DNA of 64,000 nt, from positions 5,684,527 to 5,748,526 of the forward strand of contig NZ_SJPG01000001.1 in the NCBI RefSeq assembly GCF_007859715.1, read 5' to 3'. The position numbers were made by a program, and so were the translations under genes. Shown piece after piece: positions 18,206-27,468 of this stretch. Position 1 is the first letter of the stretch. Each line of letters opens with the position of its first letter. This stretch comes from Rubinisphaera italica. Lineage in GTDB: Bacteria; Planctomycetota; Planctomycetia; Planctomycetales; Planctomycetaceae. The notes below the pieces were generated by a model. That model was given only the letters and a program-made list of their open reading frames with translations, was not told the origin of the DNA and searched no databases.

Positions 18206-19126
18206 ATGTTTAAATTTCATGACCAATTCATAATGACGATCCTGCTCGTTTCGATACTCGGAACGGCTGGCTGCTATTCCACACCCATCAGTAATCGCAA
18301 GCAGTTGCTGCTGATTCCGGAACAGCAGGAAATCACGCTGGGCATGCAATCCTATGAAGACATCCTGGCCGAAGAAAAACTCTCTTCCAATCCCCACTAT
18401 GTGGAGATGGTTCAGCGGGTCGGTCAGAGGATCGCAGCCGAAGCCGGACACGATGAATATGCCTGGGAGTTCCGCGTGATCGATTCTCCCGAGATGAATG
18501 CCTTTGCATTACCCGGCGGCAAAGTCGCCATCTATGAAGGAATTCTGCCGATCTGCGAAAACGAAGCTGGATTGGCTGTCGTGATGTCTCACGAAATTGC
18601 TCACGCGATTGCCCGTCACGGCGGAGAACGCATGACTCAGCAGGGTGTGGCAACGGCAGCGGGCAAAGTGGTCGATTTCTATTCGAAAGATAAGGAGCAG
18701 AAAGAACGCGAACGTGTTCGCGCCGTCTTCGGAGCGGCAGCTCAGTATGGCTATATTCTCCCTTACAGCCGCAAGCACGAATCGGAAGCCGATCAAATCG
18801 GCCTGATCCTGATGTCCCGAGCCGGTTACGATCCTAAAGAAGCTCCAAGATTCTGGAAACGCTTTTCCCAGCAGGGCGGTCAAAAACCACCCGAGTTTAT
18901 GTCGACCCATCCTTCCGATGAACGACGAGCAGCCGACCTCGAAGCGATGCTCCCTGAAGCCCTCGCCGAATACAGCACTGCCACCGAACAATACGCCCTC
19001 GGCAAACCAATTTTCAACGCGTCAAATCTGGCGGGTTCAAAACCAAAGCCGGCAGCCAACGCCATTATCCCAGCTTCAAGCTTGAGCGCCCCCCCAACGG
19101 ATGATCCATTCTTTACGAAGCCGTAG
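18206..19126 (+). CDS. M48-family metalloprotease lipoprotein
   Basis: Peptidase of 306 aa with the start placed at the ATG at 18206, which has AGGGAG 8 bases upstream and gives a lipoprotein signal with lipobox G-T-A-G-C; the frame extends upstream to 18113 without support. The zinc motif H-E-I-A-H lies near residues 128-132, followed by A-R-H-G-G-E-R. The third ligand Glu is in H-E-S-E-A-D-Q near 192. T-H-P-S-D-E-R-R near 233-240 is typical of Oma1/LoiP/BepA-like periplasmic M48 proteases. It probably degrades or helps fold envelope proteins. No TPR domain follows, so it is closer to LoiP than BepA. It appears monocistronic. Confidence 0.9.
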   Translation: MFKFHDQFIMTILLVSILGTAGCYSTPISNRKQLLLIPEQQEITLGMQSYEDILAEEKLSSNPHYVEMVQRVGQRIAAEAGHDEYAWEFRVIDSPEMNAFALPGGKVAIYEGILPICENEAGLAVVMSHEIAHAIARHGGERMTQQGVATAAGKVVDFYSKDKEQKERERVRAVFGAAAQYGYILPYSRKHESEADQIGLILMSRAGYDPKEAPRFWKRFSQQGGQKPPEFMSTHPSDERRAADLEAMLPEALAEYSTATEQYALGKPIFNASNLAGSKPKPAANAIIPASSLSAPPTDDPFFTKP

Positions 19127-19266
19127 GTCGGTAGGGTGAAACAATATGACCTTTGGAGTCGACTTCTTTTGGTTAAGCCACAAGGGGTTTCCATTTAAGG
19201 AATGATATTCACTGTGACAGCTTCTGGTTCGCAGTCCCGAAAGAATCTTCGGGGACACCAGCGTTA

Positions 19267-21693
19267 TTAACTGAGGGATTGATCTTTTTCAGAAGGCAGC
19301 GATCGGGCAGTCTGACTCCATTTGTGAATGATCTTAATCAGCTCCTGCCTCTTTACAGGTTTGCCCATATGGGCATCACACCCTGCAATCAGACACATTG
19401 TCTGATCGATATTCATAACATTAGCCGTCAGGGCGATAATTGGGTGGGAGTATCGATTCTGCCTCAGGATTCGAGTTGCTTCCAGTCCATCCATTTCTGG
19501 CATCTGAATATCCATAAGGATACATGAGTAAGGAGAACCATTTTCGTCTTGCTCTTTCGCAAGGTGAATTGCGTCCAGTCCTGTGCCGGCAATATCGACC
19601 TGAGCACCTGCCTTTTCAAGAAAGTAACTGATCAGTTTCTGATTATCTGGAGAGTCTTCTGCCAGTAGAATTCGAAATCCGGACAATGCTGGCAGATTCC
19701 CGTTGAGGGTGAGAATTGGTGATTCGCTGTTCTTATTAATTGGACTGGCGGATTGATTAACAATTATTGGCTCATACAAAGTGAATCGAAAATGAGACCC
19801 CTGATTGACTGTGCTGCTCACAAGTTCAACACGACCATTCACAATTTTTGAAAGCCGGTCACAGATCGCCAATCCGAGTCCTGATCCTCCATAACGCCGG
19901 GATGTTGAGGAATCTGCCTGAGTAAATGTCTGGAAAAGCTTGTTGACGTGTTCTTCCGCAATTCCGATTCCGGTATCGATAATATCGAACTGAATCTCGT
20001 CTCGCTGATCGCTTACTGACTTTCTGACCTTGAGTTGGACACTGCCCATGTGCGTAAATTTGTAAGCATTGGATAACAGATTAATCAGGATTTGTCGCAA
20101 TCGTGTAGGATCAGAAATAATGGTGACCGGCAGGTCATCGGAATATTCAACGGAGAAATCAATATTACCTGATTCGGCAATTGGTCGAACCAGTTCAATG
20201 ACCTCATCGACCAGTTGTCGAATTTCGACTGGAATCAATTCACTTTCCATTTTTCCGGATTCGATTTTTGACAGATCGAGAATGTCGTTAATTAACGCCA
20301 GCAGGTATTTCCCATTGCGTTGAATCGTCATGATCCGTTCACAAGCTTCAGGAGCCTCGGTCTGCTCCAGTAGAATTTCCGAATATCCGATAATGGCGGT
20401 GAGTGGTGAGCGAATTTCATGACTCATGTTAGCCAGAAATTCGGTTTTTGCAGCAGCTGCTGCGTTTGCCTTTTCAGCCATCTGCAAACTGTGTACTGAT
20501 TGTTCTTCCAGCTGCAAATTCAGGTCACGGAGTTTTTCTTTCCTTTCCATCACTAAGCTGAGTAACGATTCTGTCTCCTGGGCTTTTTCATTAAATACAC
20601 ATGCGGCTTTGGAAAGGAGTCCAAGTTCATCGTTACGCTCCTCATTGAGATTCAATTCGCAGGACTTTCCATTGGCAAGATCACGAAATGTCGCTGCCAG
20701 ATTTTGAATGGGAGGCACAATGTCCCGACTGATCAGCCAGGCCGCAATGATTCCCAATAGAATTGTCGCAATAGAAAAGATATTACTGGCATTTGCAAAT
20801 TGGCGGTTGCTAATACTCATATTTTCTTCGAGTGAGCTAATCCTTTGAGCTTGCTTCATGCGTGTGCTGGTTGCGAGATACTTCAGTTCCTCTGACTCCC
20901 CAGTCAGTACAACATTGACGAGATGCAGATAGCCACGCGTCGCCTGAATCATTTGAATGAGAGCGTTTTCATATTGATCGATCGAGTTGATCAAACTTTG
21001 AATCTGAGCGCTCAAGTTGTCAGCCGCGTTCTTGCCTGAACTCGTTAATATCGTGCGGCATTCATTTAATTCCGTTTTAGCTTTTCGAAAGTGTGAAGAA
21101 TCTGGAGAATAAACAAATTTGAGTGTATTGAGCTTGGCAGCTTGAAAGGCGGCATTAACCGATTGCAGATCGAATTTCTGAGGAACAATTAGATCCAACT
21201 CAGAAATTTGCCTCTCAAACTGATCTCCAATATTCTTCAAATCAACATTGAGAAGCTTTTTGCGTTTTGCCCGGTCGACGATGACCATCTCAAAAATTTC
21301 CTGATGAGACAGTGCATGATTTCGCATTGACCGAATATCAGACTGTTCCTGAACATCTTCGGTTGCCAACTCAGCCTCGTCCAGCAATCTCGCCAGTTCG
21401 CGCTGCAATTCTCCTGTGCGGATTTCGGGACCTTGAAACCCGCTGAAAGTGTAAACCAGGATCTGTCGTTGCAGTTCACTTACGACACGATCAATTTCAT
21501 CGTATCGGCCTACCTGCTGATGGATTTTCTGAGATTGCTGCAAGTTGTGGTCGGCTATCTCAAGCCCGATATGATTGAGCCAGACAATCGAAATATGCAG
21601 CATGAGTACGATAGTAAATCCGAGTGAAATTTTGGCGTTCACACTTTGAAGCGGATGTCGAATGATTTGATTCAGAAATTTCAGAATGATCAC
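19267..21693 (-). CDS. Hybrid sensor histidine kinase
   Basis: Membrane kinase of 808 aa with a GTG start. TM1 is about 23-42. A long extracytoplasmic all-helical region (about 43-303) looks like a four-helix-bundle sensor. TM2 (about 305-323) leads into HAMP. HisKA carries N-M-S-H-E-I-R-S-P-L with the phospho-His near 425. The ATPase domain has the N box (L-I-N-L-L-S-N-A-Y-K), D-T-G-I-G-I and G-G-S-G-L-G-L-A-I. A REC domain fills the last ~140 residues, with the phosphoacceptor in L-M-D-I-Q-M-P. No HPt domain or separate output regulator is nearby. The gene begins 9 bases after the stop of a Tat-exported solute-binding protein, suggesting the two act together. Confidence 0.92.
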   Translation of the reverse strand: MIILKFLNQIIRHPLQSVNAKISLGFTIVLMLHISIVWLNHIGLEIADHNLQQSQKIHQQVGRYDEIDRVVSELQRQILVYTFSGFQGPEIRTGELQRELARLLDEAELATEDVQEQSDIRSMRNHALSHQEIFEMVIVDRAKRKKLLNVDLKNIGDQFERQISELDLIVPQKFDLQSVNAAFQAAKLNTLKFVYSPDSSHFRKAKTELNECRTILTSSGKNAADNLSAQIQSLINSIDQYENALIQMIQATRGYLHLVNVVLTGESEELKYLATSTRMKQAQRISSLEENMSISNRQFANASNIFSIATILLGIIAAWLISRDIVPPIQNLAATFRDLANGKSCELNLNEERNDELGLLSKAACVFNEKAQETESLLSLVMERKEKLRDLNLQLEEQSVHSLQMAEKANAAAAAKTEFLANMSHEIRSPLTAIIGYSEILLEQTEAPEACERIMTIQRNGKYLLALINDILDLSKIESGKMESELIPVEIRQLVDEVIELVRPIAESGNIDFSVEYSDDLPVTIISDPTRLRQILINLLSNAYKFTHMGSVQLKVRKSVSDQRDEIQFDIIDTGIGIAEEHVNKLFQTFTQADSSTSRRYGGSGLGLAICDRLSKIVNGRVELVSSTVNQGSHFRFTLYEPIIVNQSASPINKNSESPILTLNGNLPALSGFRILLAEDSPDNQKLISYFLEKAGAQVDIAGTGLDAIHLAKEQDENGSPYSCILMDIQMPEMDGLEATRILRQNRYSHPIIALTANVMNIDQTMCLIAGCDAHMGKPVKRQELIKIIHKWSQTARSLPSEKDQSLS

Positions 21694-21702
21694 AGCTTGC
21701 TC

Positions 21703-23001
21703 CTAGGCCGTTAGAAATTCGTACCAGCGAACAAGACTGTATTCATAAACATCCATCACCGTATTCCATACGGCGACTCGGCTGAAGCGTTCTTCATATG
21801 ATCCCCCATTCCTCTGCGTGTTTGCCGGCACAGCGATCTGGCCATCGATACCAGGTAAGTTGAATTTTGACACTTTGCCTTCATACCAGTAATCCCACTC
21901 GGGTTCTGACAGATAATCGCGGGCAAAATCCGGAACCGAAATGTAGTATCCCTGACGGGCCATATAAGCTCCTGCCCAACCCTGTAGCCACCAGTTGATA
22001 TAGTCGTAGGCGGCGTCGAGTTCATAACCTTTTGTCTGCGAAGAGATGCAGAGCACTCCATGCCAGCCTCGATATCCTTCTTTTGGTGCGGCATAGGTAA
22101 CCGGTATTCCCGAACCGTTGAGAGTGGAAACAGCTGGAGAAAACATGCTTTCAATCACAACCCGCCCGGTTTTCATAAAACGGACCGACTGCGGCACCGA
22201 ACTCCAGATGCCATTGAAATGACCGTTGCGTTTGAGACGGATCAGGATCTCAAATAACTCATCAATTTCGTTCCGGGTCATATTGCCGATGTCCTGGAAT
22301 TGAATCAGTCCCAGAGACTGTGCGGCAAGTGCCGCATCGAAAATTCCAATCGTCGGTTCATTGACAAGACCGACACGTCCAGAATGCTCTGGGGACAGCA
22401 ACCATCCCCAGCTCTCGCTTTCGTAAGCGGTACCTTGTGGAATAAATTTTGTGTTATAGCCAAACGAATCCACATTATGCACATAAGGCAGAAAGCTGAT
22501 TTGTGCAGTTGGATTCGCAGCAAGGGAACGATCCTGTTGAACATAAAGGATTTTATGAGGAGCATCTCCTGCTCCAATTGGCATGTCTTCCTGGAGTCTT
22601 CCCGTTTTGCTTAAAGGGTTGATCTGGCTCCACAACGGAATGCGTTCGATACTGATTGGTTGTATTGCATTGGCTCCCCAGAGCACGTTAATACTGTTCG
22701 ACCATTGCTCGTAAACATCAAAACTCTCGGGCCTTGTGGACGCTTTTTGCAATACCTGTGCACTGCCTCGAGGTTCAAACAGGATCTTAATCCCCAAATC
22801 CTGTTCGGCTTTTCTGCGGATCTCTTCCTGCAAAGTGACATCGGTCCCTAGAACACGAATCGTCGTTTTCTCACGAGCATGAACAGCGGGGGGGCTGACT
22901 AACCATGAGGAGGTAGCGACTGCACTGGCCAATTTGCCGAGAAATACTCGTCGTGACGATATTCCCGAAGGCTGATTTTGTTTTTTGGATGGGCAATTCA
23001 T
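21703..23001 (-). CDS. Tat-exported extracellular solute-binding protein
   Basis: Binding protein of 432 aa resembling the polyamine/iron-type substrate-binding family (PotD-like). The N-terminus has a twin-arginine signal, S-S-R-R-V-F-L-G-K-L-A, with the arginines at 17 and 18 and a cleavage region near A-V-H-A. The mature sequence has the two-lobe pattern, with Y-D-Y-I-N-W-W-L-Q-G-W-A-G-A-Y near the C-terminus, as seen in PotD relatives. No ABC permease or ATPase gene is next to it. The next gene, 9 bases downstream, is a hybrid histidine kinase. This suggests a sensing rather than uptake role, as in TorT/TorS or LuxP/LuxQ. The ligand is unknown. Confidence 0.85.
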   Translation of the reverse strand: MNCPSKKQNQPSGISSRRVFLGKLASAVATSSWLVSPPAVHAREKTTIRVLGTDVTLQEEIRRKAEQDLGIKILFEPRGSAQVLQKASTRPESFDVYEQWSNSINVLWGANAIQPISIERIPLWSQINPLSKTGRLQEDMPIGAGDAPHKILYVQQDRSLAANPTAQISFLPYVHNVDSFGYNTKFIPQGTAYESESWGWLLSPEHSGRVGLVNEPTIGIFDAALAAQSLGLIQFQDIGNMTRNEIDELFEILIRLKRNGHFNGIWSSVPQSVRFMKTGRVVIESMFSPAVSTLNGSGIPVTYAAPKEGYRGWHGVLCISSQTKGYELDAAYDYINWWLQGWAGAYMARQGYYISVPDFARDYLSEPEWDYWYEGKVSKFNLPGIDGQIAVPANTQRNGGSYEERFSRVAVWNTVMDVYEYSLVRWYEFLTA

Positions 23002-23139
23002 TGATTTTGATCAGCCGATGGAATACTGAAATCGCTGACAAGTGATACGAGCGCGTCGTAGCAGCTTCAGAATATGTAGATGAAGACGTGTATAAATAGT
23101 TTCGGCAATTTTTTGCACGCTGGTGATCTCTGATCACGT

Positions 23140-23185
23140 AATTCCTTTAATTGAAATGATCGTAAAAATGATCACTTCAGGAATT
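23140..23185. promoter_or_regulatory. Imperfect dyad, possible operator of the sensor operon
   Basis: Arms AATTCCT...TGAAATGATC and GATCACTTCA..AGGAATT are complementary apart from a 5-base bulge, around an A-rich centre. It lies about 140 bases before the start of the solute-binding-protein gene. It could be a protein-binding site or a leader hairpin; the sequence alone does not decide. Confidence 0.35.
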
Positions 23186-23400
23186 CATCTCAAAATCGAC
23201 AATAATTTCTTCGGTCTGATCTCACAGAAACCATCGAATTGAAAAGCTGACATTACGATGTATCGTTAAACCTCAGATTAATATTCACACCGTTGACGTC
23301 GTATCTCTCAAATGCATCCTCATGCAAACCGGCGATTCATTCAGATCAGGAATGAAATCCCAAGCTCAGCCAATCCAGTAAGCAATCCAACTATCGCTAG

Positions 23401-23445
23401 ATGTCGTATAATGTGTGCCACTGCTGACTAAACCAGCAGTGTTGA
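23401..23445. repeat. Dispersed hairpin repeat, family 2 copy a
   Basis: ATGTCGT followed by a CCACTGCTG...CAGCAGTG hairpin. Related copies lie at 34989-35031 and 59455-59520, sharing both the ATGTCGT lead and the CTGCTG/CAGCAG stem. Confidence 0.7.
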
Positions 23446-23711
23446 AAACGATGTTGTGTTTCAGAATAAGACGACATTTTATGTTAGACAGATTACTACT
23501 GTATCTCTGATGTCTTTCAGGCTGCTATTGCGTCCCGGAAATATTGGGCTATCTCTGAGATTCCTGCGTTGTCTGTCCGTGAATTGGCTTCTCGGCAGAC
23601 GCACAGTTGAGACTCGCGTCCGCAGCCGATAAAGTTGAGTCGCTATAAAAATTGGATTGCTGGACAGTTGTGCCTGCGATCTGCTGTTCGCAACCCCCTT
23701 GAAAGACGCCC

Positions 23712-24806
23712 TTGGAATATCTCATCCCTCATCACTGGTTTACTGATGCGAACTCGATTTTGCTGGTCATGTATGCGATTGGCGGACTCTATTTTCTGCA
23801 GATGGGAGCCGAGTGGCTGGTCGAGGGAGCCTCGGCGATTGCGTATCGACTCGGAATGCCTGAAGTTGTCGTGGGAGCAACCATTGTTTCTCTGGGAACG
23901 ACTGCTCCGGAATGTGCGGTTTCTGTGCTGGCGGCTTTCAATGGAAATGCCGGGCTGGCATTAGGGAATGCGGTTGGTTCGGTGATTGCCGATACCGCAT
24001 TGATATTCGGCCTGGGGTGTCTGTTAGTTCGTCTGCCCGCTGACAAATATATTCTCTCTCGCCAGGGCTGGGTGCAATATGGATCGGCCGTGTTATTGGC
24101 AGGGATCTGTTATTTTCAGTTTTCCCGACAGGGTGCTGAAGCAAGTATTGAACGATACTATGGCGTGATCCTGCTGGCTTTGCTGGCCGCTTACATGGTG
24201 ATTTCGGTTCGCTGGTCTCGTCGTCATCCGAATGAAACGACGGCTCGTGTCTCCGAGAATATTGCCGAGCATGTTGAACCGGGCGAAAAGGTGCATGTGG
24301 CTGATGAACATGTCACAAAGAAAGGTCCGCTGGCGTTGTGGGGCATGATGATTGCCGGTCTCGTTGTGGTCATTTTCTCTGGGCATGTCGCCATTGAAGC
24401 CGCTTCGGAACTGGCCGTTCGGATTGGGATTCCTCAAGTGGTCATCGCGGCCACACTTGTTGCATTGGGGACATCGCTGCCAGAATTAGTGGTCGGATTC
24501 ACGGCAATTCGTCGTGGGCATCCTGAGTTGCTCGTCGGGAATGTGATCGGAGCAGACATTCTGAACATCCTGTTCGTGACGGGAGCGGCTTCTTCAGCGG
24601 CCGCTCTGCCTATTATTGACTCAGCCGCCAAAGTTCCGGAAATATTCCTCTACCTGCACTTACCAGCGATGCTGCTGATATTGACCTATTTCCGCATCTG
24701 CATTTTCAAAGCGACGCGAGTTGGTCATTTCGATCGTTGGATGGGAGGACCACTGGTTCTCATGTATGTAGTCTATGTCGTGTCGCAGTTTGTGGTCAGC
24801 ATGTAG
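23712..24806 (+). CDS. Sodium/calcium exchanger-family antiporter
   Basis: CaCA-family antiporter of 364 aa with about ten membrane helices. Both inverted alpha repeats are clear: the first contains [10 protein letters not shown] then V-S-L-G-T-T-A-P-E, the second A-S-E-L-A-V-R-I-G then V-A-L-G-T-S-L-P-E. The acidic residue ending each G-T-x-x-P-E motif coordinates the cation in structures of this family. A hydrophilic loop of about 45 residues with histidines lies between the halves. The start is a TTG at 23712, preceded by GAAAG; an ATG at 23769 would remove part of helix 1. Ion preference (Ca2+/Na+ or Ca2+/H+) is not readable. Confidence 0.87.
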   Translation: MEYLIPHHWFTDANSILLVMYAIGGLYFLQMGAEWLVEGASAIAYRLGMPEVVVGATIVSLGTTAPECAVSVLAAFNGNAGLALGNAVGSVIADTALIFGLGCLLVRLPADKYILSRQGWVQYGSAVLLAGICYFQFSRQGAEASIERYYGVILLALLAAYMVISVRWSRRHPNETTARVSENIAEHVEPGEKVHVADEHVTKKGPLALWGMMIAGLVVVIFSGHVAIEAASELAVRIGIPQVVIAATLVALGTSLPELVVGFTAIRRGHPELLVGNVIGADILNILFVTGAASSAAALPIIDSAAKVPEIFLYLHLPAMLLILTYFRICIFKATRVGHFDRWMGGPLVLMYVVYVVSQFVVSM

Positions 24807-24875
24807 TAATTGGTTACATTAAATCGTTTTAATTCAGGCTGTGCATGACGAAATCGACTAGAATGATCGTGACAA

Positions 24876-24910
24876 CACCCGAGTCATGACTGACCCGGCT
24901 CGCCTGAAAT
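24876..24910. repeat. AGTCATGACT-containing dispersed repeat, copy a
   Basis: Contains ACCC-G-AGTCATGACT-GAC and then GCTCGCCTGAAAT. A second version lies at 45975-46009. The 10-bp palindrome AGTCATGACT is at its centre. It sits about 35 bases before the pepA start, so it could overlap regulatory sequence there. Confidence 0.5.
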
Positions 24911-24943
24911 ATCGAATACAAAAATAATTACGAAACGGAGTTC

Positions 24944-26428
24944 ATGATGGATATCGCCCTCAGCCCTAAACTTGCCGAACTGACAGCTCTCGACTGGCTG
25001 GTTCTGTTTGTCACTTCTGGAGACAATCCCAATCTTTCTGCAGTTGTACCCGATGAAGTCGCAGCGGTTGTCAAACGAGTAGCAACTGTGGGGGATTTGC
25101 CGAAAAAATCTGGCGAGACAAAGCCGTTGCTGGGACTGAGCGAATCACTCCCCAAGCGGATTCTGCTAGTCGGATTGGGGCCAGCTGAAGATGTCAAATC
25201 CTGCGAGCAGGAGCGGTATCGTCTATTTTCGATTGCTGCTCGTGCCTTATGTGATCAGCCAAAGCGAGAAGTGGCCTGGGTGCTGCCGGAAGTCAGCGGA
25301 GATCAGCTCGATGACTCTGAACAAATCGAACTGGCAGCGATGGCAATTGAATCGGGTGTGCAATCGCAGGCGGTCTATCAGCAGGAACTGAAGAAGCATC
25401 CTTATCAGAAAGTGACGCTCATTGGCAGTTCTGCCGGGGATGAAAAAGCAGTTGCATCGGGACGGGCGATGGGGCGAGCGATCAATCTGGCTCGAGATCT
25501 TATCAATCGGACCGCCGAGGAAGTCACGCCCACTGCATTTGCCAATCGAGCCTCGGCTGTCGCCAGTACGGTCGGCGTGACTTGTCAGATCTTCGATGAA
25601 CCCCAACTCCGAGCAGAACGAATGAACTCGATGCTCGGCGTGGCGAGAGGATCTGATGAACCGCCGCGAATGGTGAAGCTCGAATATCAGGGCAATGGCG
25701 ATGCCCCATTTATTGGACTTGTCGGTAAAGGAGTCACCTACGACAGCGGTGGACTCTCCATCAAGCCGACCGACAGTATGAAGACAATGAAATCGGATAT
25801 GTCGGGAGCAGCCACGGTGCTCGGGGTGATGCAGGCGGTTGCCGAGTTGAAACTGCCCGTCAACCTGCGATGTTATATGGGTTTGGCAGAGAACATGATC
25901 AGCGGGAAGTCTTATCGAGTGGGCGATGTATTGACCGCTCGCAATGGCACGACCATCGAAGTTCTGAACACCGATGCCGAGGGGCGACTCGTGTTGGCGG
26001 ATGTTTTATGTTATGCGGTTGATGAGGGAACATCCAAGCTGATCGACTTCGCCACATTGACCGGTTCCTGTGTGGTTGCTTTGGGAGAAGATTACACGGG
26101 CGTGTTCACGAACAATCAGGAGTGGTGTGATCAGTTGATGAAGTCAGCCGAGGCGACGGGCGAAAAGGCCTGGCAGATGCCGATGTGCGATTCGTTTAAC
26201 GATCAACTCAAGTCCGACATTGCCGATTGCAAAAACGTCGGCACCCGTTGGGGAGGGTCGATTACAGCCGCCAAGTTCCTGGAAAAGTTTGTCTCAAATA
26301 CGCCGTGGATTCACTGCGACATCGCCGGCCCCGCCTTCCGTACCGACAGCAAACCCGAACGCGAAGGCGGAGCGAGCGGGGTGATGATTCGCAGTGTTGT
26401 GAATCTGCTGAAAGCATATGCATCGTAA
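24944..26428 (+). CDS. pepA: Leucyl aminopeptidase (M17)
   Basis: Cytosolic M17 aminopeptidase of 494 aa that removes N-terminal residues from peptides and normally forms a hexamer. An N-terminal regulatory domain (about 1-165) precedes the catalytic domain. The metal and catalytic segments are present: [14 protein letters not shown] near 260-273 and the signature N-T-D-A-E-G-R-L near 341-348. D-M-S-G-A-A between them fits. The start ATG has CGGAG a few bases upstream. In some bacteria PepA also binds DNA as a recombination accessory factor; nothing here shows that. It appears monocistronic. Confidence 0.95.
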   Translation: MMDIALSPKLAELTALDWLVLFVTSGDNPNLSAVVPDEVAAVVKRVATVGDLPKKSGETKPLLGLSESLPKRILLVGLGPAEDVKSCEQERYRLFSIAARALCDQPKREVAWVLPEVSGDQLDDSEQIELAAMAIESGVQSQAVYQQELKKHPYQKVTLIGSSAGDEKAVASGRAMGRAINLARDLINRTAEEVTPTAFANRASAVASTVGVTCQIFDEPQLRAERMNSMLGVARGSDEPPRMVKLEYQGNGDAPFIGLVGKGVTYDSGGLSIKPTDSMKTMKSDMSGAATVLGVMQAVAELKLPVNLRCYMGLAENMISGKSYRVGDVLTARNGTTIEVLNTDAEGRLVLADVLCYAVDEGTSKLIDFATLTGSCVVALGEDYTGVFTNNQEWCDQLMKSAEATGEKAWQMPMCDSFNDQLKSDIADCKNVGTRWGGSITAAKFLEKFVSNTPWIHCDIAGPAFRTDSKPEREGGASGVMIRSVVNLLKAYAS

Positions 26429-26564
26429 ATCGTCAGCATACTTCCATACAGTTACCCGCAGTGCATCCAAAGCCACATAATGCGACATAACACCCTCTTT
26501 GGCCTAATCATTTTCAAGAGGCAGAAGGATTCAACCGGAACCTCGCGACGCTTCGGGTTCAGAT

Positions 26565-26605
26565 TAGAATGCCCGAATGATCAGGATCAGTGCCACCCTG
26601 GTGCG
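26565..26605 (-). pseudogene. Possible copy of the 3' tail of the SLC13 gene
   Basis: Read on the - strand, this short stretch encodes V-A-L-I-L-I-I-R-A-F and a stop. The intact SLC13 gene ends with V-A-L-I-P-M-I-W-P-F at 27469. By hand, about 27 of 37 bases agree, including a run of 10. It may be a displaced gene end left when the AT-rich piece between them arrived, or chance. Confidence 0.35.
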
Positions 26606-26653
26606 GGTGAAGTTATTTCAATGACTGGAATAAATATCTGATTTATGTGCAAT

Positions 26654-27121
26654 TTATTTATGCTTAGTAAGCTCATAAAATGCATTCATCGTAAACTTTT
26701 TAGAATTTACAACATCATCAAAATACGCAAGCATTACCCGTTTTTCATTTTCTAAAACTTTGTCCATTACTTTTGTATTGAGAAGATCAGAAGACTTTGG
26801 CCATAAATCGGATAAACGTCGGGAATATGGCCATCCAGCTTCTTCAGGACATCTCATTAACATGGCATGTTGCGAAGAGCATCCTATCCCTTTTGGATAA
26901 TCAACTGACTGGACCGAATATGTAATACTATAAGTAACGGCACGGGGCTCATGGCAGAATGAAATATTTAATGGACTGCATGAGTATACAATTTGAGTAT
27001 GCATTCTGTTGATTTTATTGCAGGTGATAGTGTATCCATATTTGGATACTAGGAATTCAAATTTTGAATAAACAGATTTCGCAAAGAATTCCTCTGAATG
27101 AAGATTTTCATTTCCGTTCAT
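26654..27121 (-). CDS. Hypothetical protein in an AT-rich patch
   Basis: Protein of 155 aa that I do not recognise. It has no signal peptide or membrane helix. It contains four or more cysteines and aromatic-rich beta-like segments (Y-S-I-T-Y-S-V). The C-terminal half is helical and ends in lysines. The DNA is clearly more A/T-rich than its neighbours. Only a weak GAGG lies directly before the ATG. Its position between a possible duplicated gene tail and an inverted-repeat element suggests it came by transfer. It may or may not be expressed. Confidence 0.55.
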   Translation of the reverse strand: MNGNENLHSEEFFAKSVYSKFEFLVSKYGYTITCNKINRMHTQIVYSCSPLNISFCHEPRAVTYSITYSVQSVDYPKGIGCSSQHAMLMRCPEEAGWPYSRRLSDLWPKSSDLLNTKVMDKVLENEKRVMLAYFDDVVNSKKFTMNAFYELTKHK

Positions 27122-27172
27122 TGCCTCAATCTTTCAGGACTCAATGTTTTTGAATTTGCTGAACTCATCATA

Positions 27173-27303
27173 CGCGGGTGGCCCCGAAAGATGCTTTTGG
27201 GGCGGCGCAGCCGTAAGATACTTCTTGGACAACTCACTCTCAATCTGAAAGCCTCTCATGGACTTCGTCCACCCAGATAGCGGAGCTATCTGGGCCACCC
27301 GCG
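27173..27303. repeat. 131-bp element bounded by 12-bp inverted repeats
   Basis: The ends CGCGGGTGGCCC and GGGCCACCCGCG are exact inverted repeats. Inside the right end is a hairpin, CCAGATAG-CGGAG-CTATCTGG (27273-27293). No coding frame spans it. This looks like a small non-autonomous mobile or structured repeat unit. A further GC-rich stretch with AGCCACCCAGCC follows to about 27350, and the rest of the gap to 27468 has nothing I can name. Confidence 0.6.
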
Positions 27304-27468
27304 GATCACTCGTGCTGTGGCGAGATGGCCCAGCCACCCAGCCAGGTAGGATTATGAATTCCTGATCGAATTAATAAATAGTGAAAGGTGCGTCCTGACG
27401 CACCCCACGACCTATGATCCCTGCTGGAAAACGGTTCTCAAGGTCCGCGAAGCGGGCCCTACTGCTAC

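Larger units (their letters stand above)
23002..23711. other. Long intergenic region upstream of the binding protein
   Basis: About 710 bases between divergent genes. It holds an imperfect dyad at 23140-23185 and a dispersed repeat at 23401-23445, listed separately. GTGATCTCTGATCAC at 23123-23137 is a further short hairpin. No coding frame here has a ribosome site. It should contain promoters for both neighbours. Confidence 0.45.
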
